This document shows, one piece after another, positions 30,445 through 40,621 of a DNA stretch of 64,000 nucleotides. The DNA is from Cladochytrium replicatum. Taxonomy: Eukaryota; Chytridiomycota; Chytridiomycetes; Cladochytriales; Cladochytriaceae. The stretch is taken from NCBI GenBank assembly GCA_025526935.1, contig JAHLKD010000011.1, forward strand, positions 124,001 through 188,000, in the 5' to 3' direction. The notes below the pieces were generated by a model. The model worked only from the letters and a program-made list of their open reading frames with translations, searched no databases and was not told where the DNA came from. The position numbers and the translations under genes are program-made. Within the stretch, counting starts at the first letter, position 1; the number at the start of each line of letters is the position of its first letter.

Positions 30445-33400
30445 TGGTAGCAAAGGATTCTCGCTCTTCCCAACAACAACCGAAACCAACGGCGCTCATG
30501 ACCCGCAAAGCTCAGGATGACAATCTCTTTGTCTTTGACGGAGAGAATTATCATACCTGGCGACTCCGCATGGTGGCCTATCTCGAGGGCAAGGAGCTCT
30601 GGACAGTTGTCGACAAGGGACCAAATCCTGACCCACGACTGCGAACTGGTTTTGACGAGACTAGCAATGCTGGCAAGGCCGAAATTGCCGCCCATGAAGA
30701 AAGTGTTCTGGATGATCGCAAGGCCCGATCCAAGATCATCGGGAAGCTCAGCAACGTCGTACTTTCGCTTGTCACCAGCGCGAACACCGCAAAGGCGATG
30801 CTCGTAGCCCTCGATCAGATGTACCAGCGCCAGGCCAACGTCAACAGGATCACACTCCGACGCGAGCTAATGGGGAAAAAGATGAGTACCGGGTCTGATC
30901 TTAAGACCCACATCTCGGAACTTGCCATGATTGTCCAGAGACTGACCGCTATTGGTGATTCCATTTCCCCAGACCAGCACATCATCTACCTGCTCAGCTC
31001 CCTCCCTCCGGAATTCGATACTGTGATTGCCACAATTGACGTTGAGGATGACACCCGCCGAAAGGATTACCAATATGTTGTCGGCCGACTTCTCGACGAC
31101 GAAAGCAAACGACGAAGTCGCGAAAACGAGGAAGGTAACAGTCGAGATCAAGCTTATCAGACCTCCGGCGGCAACCAACGACTTTGCTGGAACTGTAGCC
31201 AGCCAGGCCACTTCGCTGCCAACTGTCCTAACCAGACCTCGAGTTTGGGTGGTTCAAATCAAGGCTCTGGAAACGGACGAGGTGGTAGCGGAGGTCGAGG
31301 AGGTCGAGGTGGCGGACGAGGTACTGGAAGAGGCGGTCGAGGTCGAGGGAGCGGCGGTAGAGGACGCGGTCGAGGAAATGGAGGATCCAACCGCGGTGGC
31401 GGAAGAAGCGGTGGGCACGCAAACGAAGTAACGCTACCTGCGATTGCGTTCATGGCTTCGGAGAGATTCTCTGATCGATCTTCTAAGTGGTTCTTCGACA
31501 CTGGGGCTTCGCACCACCTGTGCAACGATCAAAGGGCGTTCATCGAGTTGCGGAAGATTACTCCGATTGAGATCGACACCGCAAATGCTGGATCAGGACT
31601 CAAGGTTGTCGGGATTGGAAGAGTTCGATTGCTGGTATCAGTTGGAGGGCGGGAGAGGGAGGTGATCCTTAGTGAAGTGTACTTCGCTCCGAACCTGTCT
31701 GACAACTTGGTATCATGGAATCGACTCATAGAACACCGTCTCAAGCTCTACGGTGCTGGCAAGAAGATCCAGATCGGTCGCAACAATGAGATAGTCATGG
31801 AGTTCACACAAGATAAGACTTGCAACTTGTTTGCACTTGATCTGTCCCGATCGATCGCCAGGGTGGCACGACGTAACGACGCAACAGCGGATCTCATCAC
31901 TTGGCATAGAAGGTTCGGACATGCTGGATTCAATCGGATCGAGGAGGCCCAGAAGCTAGTTGAAGGAATGGAGATCGATGGAACTGAGAGGTTGGACCCT
32001 TGTCCGACCTGTGTGAAAGCTAAGTTGACCAGAACTAGCTTTCCACGGATCAAGGACGTTGACGTTAATTCCCATAGCACCCTCTACATCGATCTCCAAG
32101 GACCAATAAAGCCGCCCACCTACGGAGGTGCAATCTATGCCGCGGTCGCAGCACACAGGAACTCTGGAGTCCTGGTTGTACGCCCCCTGAAAACCAAGGA
32201 TCTGGCATTCGAGTTCAGTCAAGATGCCGTGCGAGAGATAGGACTCCTTACTGGCAAGGAGGTCCAAGTAGTTGTCACCGACAACGCAAAAGAGTTGATT
32301 TCACAAAAGTACGAGGCATGGGCACGGAAGCGCGGCATTCAACATCACACTACCATGCCGTACACCCCGATGCAGAATGGACCTGTTGAGCGAGCAAATC
32401 GGACCCTCCAAAATCTTACACGAGCTATGTTAAATGAGGCAGGGGCAAACAGCAAGCTATGGGGCGAGGCGATGGTAACAGCATGTTACCTAAACAACCG
32501 GCTCCCGCGCAAGATCGGCAAGACGAGTATTACGCCATTGGAGGCCGCGACAGGCAGAAAACCAAACGTCAGCAAACTGCGGACCTGGGGATGCGTGGCA
32601 TACGTGCACGATCCCCTCCCATCGGGCAAGCTAGCGGATCGAGCGATCCCAGGAATCTTCGTTGGATACGAAGCATTCGGATTTCGTGTCTGGGACCCGA
32701 AAAGGAAAGTAATGATGAGAAGCAAGTCGGTGGTGTTTGATGAGAAGCATACCTGGAATGAGCGAGCCCTTACTGATGCCCTTGAACTGGTCTCTTTCGA
32801 AAACCTCCCCCAACACAGAGACTCGGCAAAACCGCTCAAACACACCGACTTGGCCAGCAACAACAGCGACAGCGATGACAGCAGCTATAGAGATAGCGAC
32901 AGCGACGACAGTGAGGGGGAGGTCGAGACCAATTCAAGGGACAAGGACACGGAATCGGAGGACGACAAAGTAGAGGTGCAAGATCCTGGGCTATTGAAGC
33001 AGAAACCCAGCACTAGTAAGATTCCTGTGCGCCGAGGAAGCCGAGAGAAAAGGCCAGTCGAACGGTATGGCTTTGAGAAGGTGAAACAAGTCGGATCGGC
33101 ACGAGTAGCCTCGAAAATGAAGGTGATCTTGCACACGGAACCAAGGACGTATGAGGAAGCCATGGCGAGCCTGGAGAAGGACGACTGGACGGCTGCCATG
33201 CAAGAGGAGATCCTTGCGCATCGCGAGAACTCAACGTGGCGACTTGTACCGAGGCCTGCAGGGCGAAACATCATCAAGTCAGGCTGGGTATATCGCTACA
33301 AGACAAACGCCGAGGGGAAGATGGTTCGGCACAAGGCGCGGTTCATTGCGAAAGGATATTCGCAACGCGAGGGAGAGGACTTTGATGAGACGTTTTCTCC

Positions 33401-34706
33401 GGTGGCTCGAAAACAAACTGTTCGAGTTGTGTTGGCGCTCGTGGTGCAGGAACGGATGGTGATGCGCCAGTACGACATCAAAACAGCGTTCCTGAATGCG
33501 CGCATCATCGACCGCGAACTCTACTACGAGCAGCCAGAGGGATTCATTGAACCGGGCAAGGAAGATTGGGTCTGCTTAGCTATTCGTGCGCTTTATGGCC
33601 TCAAGCAGCCGCCTCGCGAGTGGAATAGTCTCTTCGACGATTTCCTAGTGACCGTCATCAAGCTGAAACGTTCCGATAGCGATGTCTGCCTCTACTACCG
33701 TCGAGAGGGATCGTCGCTCACGCTTGTCGTCATCTACGTGGACGATATTCTGGTGGCGTCAACCGATGAGGACGAGGTGAATCGAATCGAGGAGTTGATG
33801 AAGCGACGATTTGAGGTCAGCGAGGCAGGATCCCCGAAGTATTATCTCGGCTGGGAAATTGACTACGATAAGGACGGCGGCAAGCTCACCATCTCTCAAG
33901 CGCAGTACATCAGAATGTCGGCGAAGAAATGTAAGATCAGATTCGAGCGGAAAACACCAGTTGAAGCTGGCGTTACAATCTTCAAGGATATGGGAGAGGA
34001 GATCGAGGTCGAGCGAAATGAGATTAGCTATCGCACAATCGTCGGTCAGCTCCTATACGCCGCGACGAGCACACGACCCGATATCTCGTTTGCCACTGGC
34101 ACCGTTGCGCGTTATCAAAACGCACCTCAGTACACTCATTGGTGCGCGGCGGAACGGGTGCTCGCCTACCTGCTGCACACTCCCTCAATTGGAATCCGCT
34201 ATGGACGACGAGATCGCCTTGAGATTGTATGCTATGCGGACGCGGATCACGCCGGAGATCCTGACAACAAAAAGTCGACTACTGGATATGCTATCTTGAT
34301 CAATGGGGGAGCTGTTGCCTGGGGGAGCAAGCTTCAAACATCAGCGGCGAGTTCGACAGCAGAAGCGGAGTACGTTGCACTATCCACAGCTAGCGACGAA
34401 CTCGTTTGGGTAAAGCACATGCTTGAAGAACTTGGATATTCCTTTGCTGCTCCGCCTGTAGTCCACTGCGACAATACCGCTGCAATTGCTGGTGCCCGCA
34501 ATCCCGGATTCAAGTCCCGGCATATCGCTTTGCGATATCACATCGTGCGTGGCCGCATTCGATCTGGGGACATTGACGTGCAGTATATCCCCACAGAGGA
34601 TCAGGTGGCAGACATCTTCACCAAGGGTCTCGCACGACGTCAACATGAGAAACTGATGGGTCTACTTGGGATGGTAGATGCAATGAAAGAGATGAGAGAA
34701 AATTAG
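30444..34706 (+). CDS. Copia Gag-Pol polyprotein, copy 2
   Basis: 1420 residues. Gag N-terminal domain; zinc knuckle C-x2-C-x4-H-x4-C at 248-261 (CWNCSQPGHFAANC); Arg/Gly-rich block about 272-330; aspartic protease FFDTGASHH; integrase HHCC (WHRRFGHAG...CPTC), with core Asp550 (LYIDLQG), Asp612 (VVTDNAKE) and Glu near 649 (VERANRT); reverse transcriptase with YVDD; RNase H ADADHAGDP. All these residues are present, unlike copy 1. The start ATG spans the LTR/primer-binding-site junction, so the 5' untranslated leader is entirely LTR. Likely the functional member of the pair and able to help copy 1 in trans. Confidence 0.96.
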   Translation: MVAKDSRSSQQQPKPTALMTRKAQDDNLFVFDGENYHTWRLRMVAYLEGKELWTVVDKGPNPDPRLRTGFDETSNAGKAEIAAHEESVLDDRKARSKIIGKLSNVVLSLVTSANTAKAMLVALDQMYQRQANVNRITLRRELMGKKMSTGSDLKTHISELAMIVQRLTAIGDSISPDQHIIYLLSSLPPEFDTVIATIDVEDDTRRKDYQYVVGRLLDDESKRRSRENEEGNSRDQAYQTSGGNQRLCWNCSQPGHFAANCPNQTSSLGGSNQGSGNGRGGSGGRGGRGGGRGTGRGGRGRGSGGRGRGRGNGGSNRGGGRSGGHANEVTLPAIAFMASERFSDRSSKWFFDTGASHHLCNDQRAFIELRKITPIEIDTANAGSGLKVVGIGRVRLLVSVGGREREVILSEVYFAPNLSDNLVSWNRLIEHRLKLYGAGKKIQIGRNNEIVMEFTQDKTCNLFALDLSRSIARVARRNDATADLITWHRRFGHAGFNRIEEAQKLVEGMEIDGTERLDPCPTCVKAKLTRTSFPRIKDVDVNSHSTLYIDLQGPIKPPTYGGAIYAAVAAHRNSGVLVVRPLKTKDLAFEFSQDAVREIGLLTGKEVQVVVTDNAKELISQKYEAWARKRGIQHHTTMPYTPMQNGPVERANRTLQNLTRAMLNEAGANSKLWGEAMVTACYLNNRLPRKIGKTSITPLEAATGRKPNVSKLRTWGCVAYVHDPLPSGKLADRAIPGIFVGYEAFGFRVWDPKRKVMMRSKSVVFDEKHTWNERALTDALELVSFENLPQHRDSAKPLKHTDLASNNSDSDDSSYRDSDSDDSEGEVETNSRDKDTESEDDKVEVQDPGLLKQKPSTSKIPVRRGSREKRPVERYGFEKVKQVGSARVASKMKVILHTEPRTYEEAMASLEKDDWTAAMQEEILAHRENSTWRLVPRPAGRNIIKSGWVYRYKTNAEGKMVRHKARFIAKGYSQREGEDFDETFSPVARKQTVRVVLALVVQERMVMRQYDIKTAFLNARIIDRELYYEQPEGFIEPGKEDWVCLAIRALYGLKQPPREWNSLFDDFLVTVIKLKRSDSDVCLYYRREGSSLTLVVIYVDDILVASTDEDEVNRIEELMKRRFEVSEAGSPKYYLGWEIDYDKDGGKLTISQAQYIRMSAKKCKIRFERKTPVEAGVTIFKDMGEEIEVERNEISYRTIVGQLLYAATSTRPDISFATGTVARYQNAPQYTHWCAAERVLAYLLHTPSIGIRYGRRDRLEIVCYADADHAGDPDNKKSTTGYAILINGGAVAWGSKLQTSAASSTAEAEYVALSTASDELVWVKHMLEELGYSFAAPPVVHCDNTAAIAGARNPGFKSRHIALRYHIVRGRIRSGDIDVQYIPTEDQVADIFTKGLARRQHEKLMGLLGMVDAMKEMREN

Positions 34707-34829
34707 GTTTTGTTTCTTGAAGGACACACCAATTATGTTTGCATTCCTTCTGGCTTCTATGTTTGTTTTTTTTAATTGTTATTTCTTTTCAACTTTCAAA
34801 GGAAGAACTTTTGTTCAGAAACGGGGGAG

Positions 34830-35268
34830 TGTTGAGTGTTGTTTCGTTCATAAAAGTTTTCCTTCTTTGTTTTTACTTTCAAAAAGAAAAAGTTCGGCTG
34901 AGGATAATAACAGGATTATTGTTGATCCTCAGAATCGAACTTGCAACATGATGTTGAATGGCTTGTGATTTAACCCACGACGCTAGCTTTGTTGTTTTCC
35001 AAAAGTTTTATTTCTGTTTCTATTTCGGCTTCATGTTCTTCGACGAAAACTTCAAAAGCCAGCGTTCCAGAAAATTCCGGATCACCAGCAAACTTGAAGG
35101 GGACTTACCAAAGGAGGAAGGAGAGCGCCGCTGCTGACGTGGCAAGGACAAATTAAGGGAGGCTTTGTTGGGAATGGGAGAACCTATAAAAGGTGTGAGT
35201 CTTAAGCTTCCAATATATTGAACAAGTACCTCTTATCTGATCTTACCTGCCTACGACGAAATTCTACA
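34830..35268 (+). repeat. 3' LTR of copia copy 2
   Basis: Same 439-bp sequence as 30006-30444, TATA at 35185-35192. Read-through from this LTR could transcribe the distal NCS1 exon and the CCDC47 gene, which lies 414 bp downstream on the same strand. Confidence 0.95.
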
Positions 35269-35681
35269 CTTAACAACATGGGTGTGGAAGCACCAGACGG
35301 GGTGGTCAAATTTTACTACTTTGCATACTTTGTGGGGTTGGCTGTCTCTGGTGGGGTGTACTACATCTTGTGCCTGATCTGGCCTCTGCCAATCCAATTT
35401 AACGAGGGATGGAAGGAGCCAGAGGACTATGATGGAGCGGAAGAGGAACTGTCAAGCATCGAAGAAGCCACCGAAAAAGAGTAGTTCAAACAAGCTTTCT
35501 TTGTTTTTCAGTTTTTTGTATTTGTTTCTATACATACAAAATAGAGCGATTCTATGCAACAGAATTGAATGCCTGGTATCTTACGCTTTCCAATTTTTTT
35601 GAATTTTCCAACACCGAGCACCGTGGCTTGGCCTGCCACCTCATTATTGCAACACACGAATCCAAATTTTTGTGTCTCCAT

Positions 35682-36911
35682 ATGAAGTTCAGACCAAAGC
35701 ACCTCTTTTTGCTGCTGGTTCTCGTACTGGCACTTGCTAGTTTCGCTAGAGCTGCAACCAATGGTTTGGCTTTCCTTGCATTTCGTCTGTTAATGCATTG
35801 CTTAAGTTCTTTTTTGATTAGACGATGGCGACTTTGTAGCCGGCGCAATTCAGGACGAAGACGACGACTTTACCGAACCCGACCCTGAGCAAGCTGCACC
35901 GACCGCCGAAGCAAAGCGTTCCTTCTTCAGCGGGCCACCGGCGAAAGTTATTCCCCGCGTCGCCACTCGTCCGGCCCGTGTTACTGACTTCCTGTCTGAG
36001 ATTGGTCTCGCTCTCGCCCTTGTGGTGTACATGATATACTACTACCTCAATTCCGAGGCGAACGTCCCGCTGGTTAAGGCCTGGTACGACAACACGGATC
36101 AGATTTGGAGCAGCAATTTCGCGGCGATGGGAAACCCTGATGCCAAAGTGATTAAAGACTCGCCGCGCGACTATGTTTTCTACGCTACGGGGAGGATGTA
36201 CGTGAAGTACCTCTATGGATACCTCAGGGTAATTCTTGTTGTCAACTGCATTAAGAATTTGTCTGACTGTCTTTTATCGTCTTTGTGGTTAGTTTAAGCC
36301 TCGTCACGACCTGCTTCAGTCAATCATTGAGTACGTCTGGCCGATTGAACACGATGAACTGGTATAATGCAGAGCGCCACCACCATTCATATTTTCCCGC
36401 GAAAGATTGAGTTGTTTCTGTTAGGTGTACAAAATCGCCCTCAATGACAATGAATCGGATGACTTTGTCTTCGCTATCGTTCGCAAAGACAAGTACAAGG
36501 AGATCTCCAAAGAGCGATGGGACCTTGAGACCTTCGGCAAACCTCGCACCGATCTCCCCAACTTCCCCCACCAGTACTACACCCTGGTCACCGATGCCCC
36601 CGAATTTGCTACGCAAGTTGTTTCGGAGCCCCGCATCATCAAGGCTCTTTGGGCTGCGGTTGGTTTGAACGACAGGGGACAAGGAACACCGTTGAAGGAA
36701 CCTTACCTCGAAAGCATTGAGCTTACTGACATGCCCGCTGAGAAGCCCGCTAGGTTAGCCTCTCTCAATTAAGATTCAATCTTGAGATTTAAAAGTTTTC
36801 GCTATTAGTCTTGAGGAACTTGAGAAGGCCGTTAAAACTTTGACAATCAAGTTCCGGCTCCCGAAGCTTGTTCCAGGCGGCGGTCGGCTAGCGAACAGTC
36901 TGATATGCTAG
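35682..36911 (+). CDS. CCDC47-like ER membrane protein (DUF1682), short form
   Basis: Exons 35682-35763, 35822-36228, 36293-36361, 36425-36753, 36809-36911 (329 aa). It starts with a clear signal peptide (MKFRPKHLFLLLVLVLALA), then an acidic luminal segment, one transmembrane helix (about 98-118, IGLALALVVYMIYYYL), and a cytosolic DUF1682 domain including KDSPRDYVFYATGR and VYKIALNDNESDDFVFAIV. CCDC47 is part of the PAT complex that chaperones multipass membrane proteins at the ER translocon. Animal homologues end with a long Lys/Glu-rich ribosome-binding coiled coil. Here the frame stops soon after KTLTIKFRLPK, and no such tail was found downstream, so the 3' end is either mis-modelled or truly shortened. 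Confidence 0.8.
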
Positions 36912-37603
36912 TTTTTAACAGTATCCCTTGAAGTGCTGGAGAGCACATCAGCACTCTGAAGCCAAAGATGGTCACGGAGTTGGATGAACTCATGTCTGAA
37001 AGTGAACCAATGCAATGATACCACTTTGCAAACTGGCATGTGAGTGCAGATTTGATCAGCAATGGATTCAAGGTCTAATTACATAGAAAAGAATTGGCAT
37101 CTGAAAACGATTGCCATTCTCAGTAGGATTGGTCATTGAGCGATTCCAAACAATCTCGTCCAACTGTGTTCCAAGATCAAAGTCTTCCCATTGAAGGTTT
37201 CTTCAGCCAGTCTTTTCATTCTTATAAACACCGAGGAACCAAAAGCAAAGTCCTGAAGATTGCATCATCAATTCTGGGAATCTTACACCAGGTGGTTCAT
37301 TTCTGCTACTGCCTGTCCATGCTCTCGCAAAAGCTAACACAGACTGGGGACTCTTGATAACAGAGTCTTGTGTGTAAAAGTAGAGGATTTTTGAACTCGA
37401 CTTGCCGTTTTCGAAAAACATAGGTTTTGTTCGCCTCTCCTATTTAAGCTATCGGACTAGTAAACAAAGGACGAATCATCGTTTCTCGTCTATTCGGCAT
37501 GGCCGTGAGCTTCTTCCATAAGTCGAAAATGCATACCATAATATGTATATTACATTTGCACACCATAATATGAATATTAGATTTGATAACTTGCGAATCA
37601 CAA
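36912..37603. other. Intergenic, no gene recognised
   Basis: No supported coding region. 'ccataatatg' recurs near 37537 and 37564 in an A/T-rich patch. The CCDC47 3' end may extend into its first 150 bp. Confidence 0.4.
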
Positions 37604-38722
37604 TTACTGCTCGGGAATACCGCAACGGTCGAGCTCTTCCATGGCCACCACACTAGCCATGACAAATTCAAAAATTGGAGAAACAGCTGCTGCCATTTGC
37701 AAAATGCCCCCTTGAATCCAGGTAAGAGGTTGGCGTTGGTACACTGCAACTGCAGTTGGGATGGGAGAGACTTGATTTGTTGCATACAAGGTAAGACTGC
37801 CAAGCGGCTGGCGAGTCCATATCAGTTCGCCACCATGGGGCAAGCTAACCACAAATGTGTATCAGAAGGCAGGGTCTAAAGAATCTTGGAGAACTAACCT
37901 CATCGCGTATTTCCGACCATTGAGTGTACGGAATTGCAGAACGACTGCTTGCGCAGGATTGTTTGGGTCCGTGATGGTAAGGTCCCACGATGCCGGGTTC
38001 GATCGTGAAATCACAAACGCGGCCTGGCGAGGTTGTACTCGCATTAACTGAATCCCCCATGACCCGACAAGTGGTGGCCCATGTGGGTATTCAATCGTGT
38101 ACCCAGCATGGTTTTGCGCGTCAGCGATGATGGCTGGTGTCAAGAAACCGCCTGGACGAGCAATCTTGACAGTAATTGCAGGTGAAATTGCGGCTGCAAG
38201 AACTGGTGCGGGTGGCTGGAAAACTGAAGCTAGCTCCACAAGCTCTTGCGAAACCTTTGGCTGAGTTGGTGCGGGTGCTGGTGCAGATTGCGGAAAAGTG
38301 AGAGTCGAAGCATAACTTTGGGTTCTCAAAGATGAGTCGTAATTTCGACCGATTGGAGAAAGCTCTCTTGCTAGAGCTACCGCATTTTCTGCAGCATTTG
38401 CCGAAACAGTACGCCGTGTAGCAGCGCTACTAGTTCCCGGTCCTATTCGTCCCCGATCTTGCTCCAGATGTCGCATCCTTGCCTTCTCTTCCATATCATG
38501 CTCCAATCTCTTCTGCTGTGCAAGCATTTCGTTGTAACTGCGTTCAGTTCCGCCCGATCCAATATGTTCTTCTAAAGCCAGCTTGCGGGCAAATTCCTCG
38601 TCTCGGTGGACATGCTCGGCATTGCGTGGATTGCCAGACACGGTTCTCCGTCGCGGATCGGTAAGGCCAAGACTGGCACCAAGTGGTTGATCGTTTCTGT
38701 ATCGTGCAGCAAACTCCTCTCG
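37604..38722 (-). CDS. Tubby C-terminal-like domain protein, start unresolved
   Basis: Exons 38722-37899 and 37844-37604 join in frame (about 355 codons). The N-terminal half has two EEFA..-type helices (REEFAARYRND, DEEFARKLALEE) and a coiled segment. The C-terminal half (about 170-350) fits the tubby-like/phospholipid-scramblase fold: SWGIQLMR, WDLTITDP, RKYAMSLPHGGELIW and VAVYQRQPLTW. Such proteins bind lipids or membranes; function here is unknown. The coding frame continues upstream of 38641 without an ATG and then meets TAA at 38729-38731. An acceptor-like TTAACTTCAG at this point suggests a missed 5' exon. Otherwise an in-frame stop has severed a start MPTDAQLAA at 38758. Confidence 0.7.
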
Positions 38723-38850
38723 CTGAAGTTAAGCGGCAAGCTGAGCGTCTGTGGGCATGCTCCGTGGCTTGTGAGAATGGTTGGTTGACCACAATTATTA
38801 ACACTAGCCACCACCACTTCTGACAACGCAACATAGTTTGAAGTGATTAT

Positions 38851-40258
38851 TCAGAGCAGCTCTTCGTCTCCCCAAGATCGAGCATTCGCTAGCAATTCTT
38901 CCAAGATCTTTCTTCGCCAACCAGATTTGCTGTCCATTTGCCCAAGAACCACTGCTCCGACGCCAGTGGATCGCAGAAACTCCTCTAGCAAAACTGAGCC
39001 CTTTGTGCTGTCGCGGGCATCGTAGGCTCTTAGGAGCGACTCGATTAACCTCCCTTCTGGTGTTGATCCATTCATTCCACCAGGGTATTGGCCTAGAAGG
39101 CCATCGTATTTTCGTCTCAATGTAGACCAGGGACTTCCAGTTCGAGGAGTTCGCCCACACTCAAGGAGGAGCAAGGAAAACAAATGCGGACGGATCGTCA
39201 ATTGCAAGGTCGAATCCTTCACACAGTCTAATATGACCTGATTCGATTAGGGTGTGAATTGGATGTGCTTGGATGCAACTTACTTCATTGTAAAGCGATA
39301 TGGCGAGGCTGTAGTCACCTAAGCACCCTAGCATATCTGCCTCTTGTGCGAGCATGTGGATTCGACGCCTTAACCAACAAGCATTAGTTTCATCGAAGTA
39401 GCGATTTCATAGTTGTCGCAACAATTACCCATCATCAGCCTGCCCAAAGCTCGAAGCAGCCTTTGAAAATGCGTTTCTCGCCCCAAGGAAATCTCCACCG
39501 CTCTTGAGCTGCTCTCCGAGCACATCAAAACATCGTCCAGAACGAGAATAACTTCCCGCCGCTTCGAAAATCTCTGCAGCTCGCCTAATAGATCGCTGGC
39601 TGCTATCTGCTCAGATGGGGAACCACTTTTCAATACGACGGTTGATCTGATATTAAGCATCAACACGTACTTTGATCGTTCGCGGCTTTGAATGCTTTGT
39701 ATGCGTCCTCAAAGCACGACGCGGCTTCGTATCTTTCACTGTTCGCCTGACCACGTAATAACAATTCGCCTGCGCGAACATACTCTGCTCCAGCGTCTTT
39801 GTACCGTTTCGCGGTTTTGGCCTCGATCGCTTGGCGGCGCGCAGTGTCAGCCTGCTCTTGTACGCCGCTATCAACGGTACTGCTTTGTTGTGCGGTTGGC
39901 CGTGATACCTGAATCCAAGAGTTGAAAATTCCGAGGTAAACTGTGCCGTCACGGACGTTGGCAATAGAAACGACAAAGGCATCCTGTACTTCAGATAGGA
40001 AATTAGCATTACAGTAGTTGGGAGTGGCGAATAGGCATACTCTTGAAATCAGGAAGGGACGATGCACCGAAAAAGGTGGTGAGCCGGTTCATCCAGTTTC
40101 CTCGGGATCCATTCGCTTGTTCTAAGAACTTCTTGAACGAATCGCCATCTACATTCAGTGGGGACGCTATACATATGCTGGCGATAGCGCTCAAACGAAC
40201 CTGGTTTCGTGAAGTAGCTAAGTGCACACACAACAAGGAGGACGATTGCGAAGCTCAT
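38851..40258 (-). CDS. SNAP-family (NSF attachment protein-like) gene with an upstream membrane segment
   Basis: SNAP part: exons 39983-39671, 39606-39429, 39368-39284, 39237-38851. The helical repeats resemble alpha/gamma-SNAP: AAxCFEDAYKAFKAAN-like, IRRAAEIFEAAGSYSRSGRCF, ARNAFSKAASSF, YSLAISLYNE and a C-terminal region with YDARDS. SNAPs recruit NSF to disassemble SNARE complexes at membranes. No ATG opens the SNAP part. Its frame runs upstream through YLGIFNSWIQ to an acceptor at 39984. Further upstream (40258-40041) is MSFAIVLLVVCALSYF, a membrane segment followed by TKPGSFERYRQ, reminiscent of DUF4359 proteins. The hand-made junction does not keep the frame, so either two genes abut, the fusion is broken, or an exon was missed. 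Confidence 0.6.
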
Positions 40259-40621
40259 GCTGACAATTTTGATTAGATTGAACTTAAAAATATCTGCCTT
40301 TATTAGTGTTCCATAGAAAAAAAAAAGTAAATAGCTACGTAATTGCTCGCAAGAGGTTATAGTATTTTTGGCAAGGGTTTAGCAATAAGAAGCGAAATTA
40401 ATGGAAGCTATGAATGACTGAGTAACTATCAAACATTGCAAAGAGGAGAACTGGGAACACTAATAACGGATTAAAGGAAAGTAATTACCGATTAGGAAGT
40501 CACAATGGTGGAGAAATAAAGTGATATGCGGAGCAACCGTGTGAAGGGAATGGAATTATTCAAGTCCCTGGTCCAGCAAGGGAAGAAAGTGGCAGCCAGA
40601 AATGACGCGGGAAATGCCAGC
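40259..40621. other. Intergenic, A/T-rich, nothing recognised
   Basis: Gap between the start of the SNAP-family gene and the stop of the TPR gene, both on the minus strand. A poly-A run lies near 40317. No gene or RNA was identified. Confidence 0.4.

Larger units (their letters stand above)
30006..35268 (+). mobile_element. Ty1/copia retrotransposon, copy 2 (full length, coding-intact)
   Basis: 439-bp LTRs at 30006-30444 and 34830-35268 read as identical. Target duplication CTTAA is at 30001-30005 and 35269-35273. The primer binding site TGGTAGCA follows the 5' LTR and the purine tract (AAACGGGGGAG, 34819-34829) precedes the 3' LTR. The polyprotein is open and keeps all catalytic motifs inspected. 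Same family as copy 1, opposite orientation. The element sits in the coding sequence of the NCS1 permease gene. Confidence 0.97.
28445..35484 (+). pseudogene. NCS1 nucleobase/allantoin-type permease gene split by a copia element
   Basis: Exons 28445-28737, 28804-29098, 29159-29475, 29538-30005, then a copia element, then 35274-35484. Counting the duplicated CTTAA once, the pieces join in frame to 527 codons, the usual NCS1 length. NCS1 features: RTWTQWTYLTFW, ISNWYGGSA, NGVNAVQGGQC, NASDFQRYA, NPLTYLDRIM, and about 12 hydrophobic segments, ending with a Glu-rich tail. It would import purines, pyrimidines or allantoin with cations at the plasma membrane. As it stands, translation runs into the LTR and ends at 30144 after about 46 foreign residues, removing the last part of the transporter, so it is probably inactive. 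Confidence 0.92.
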
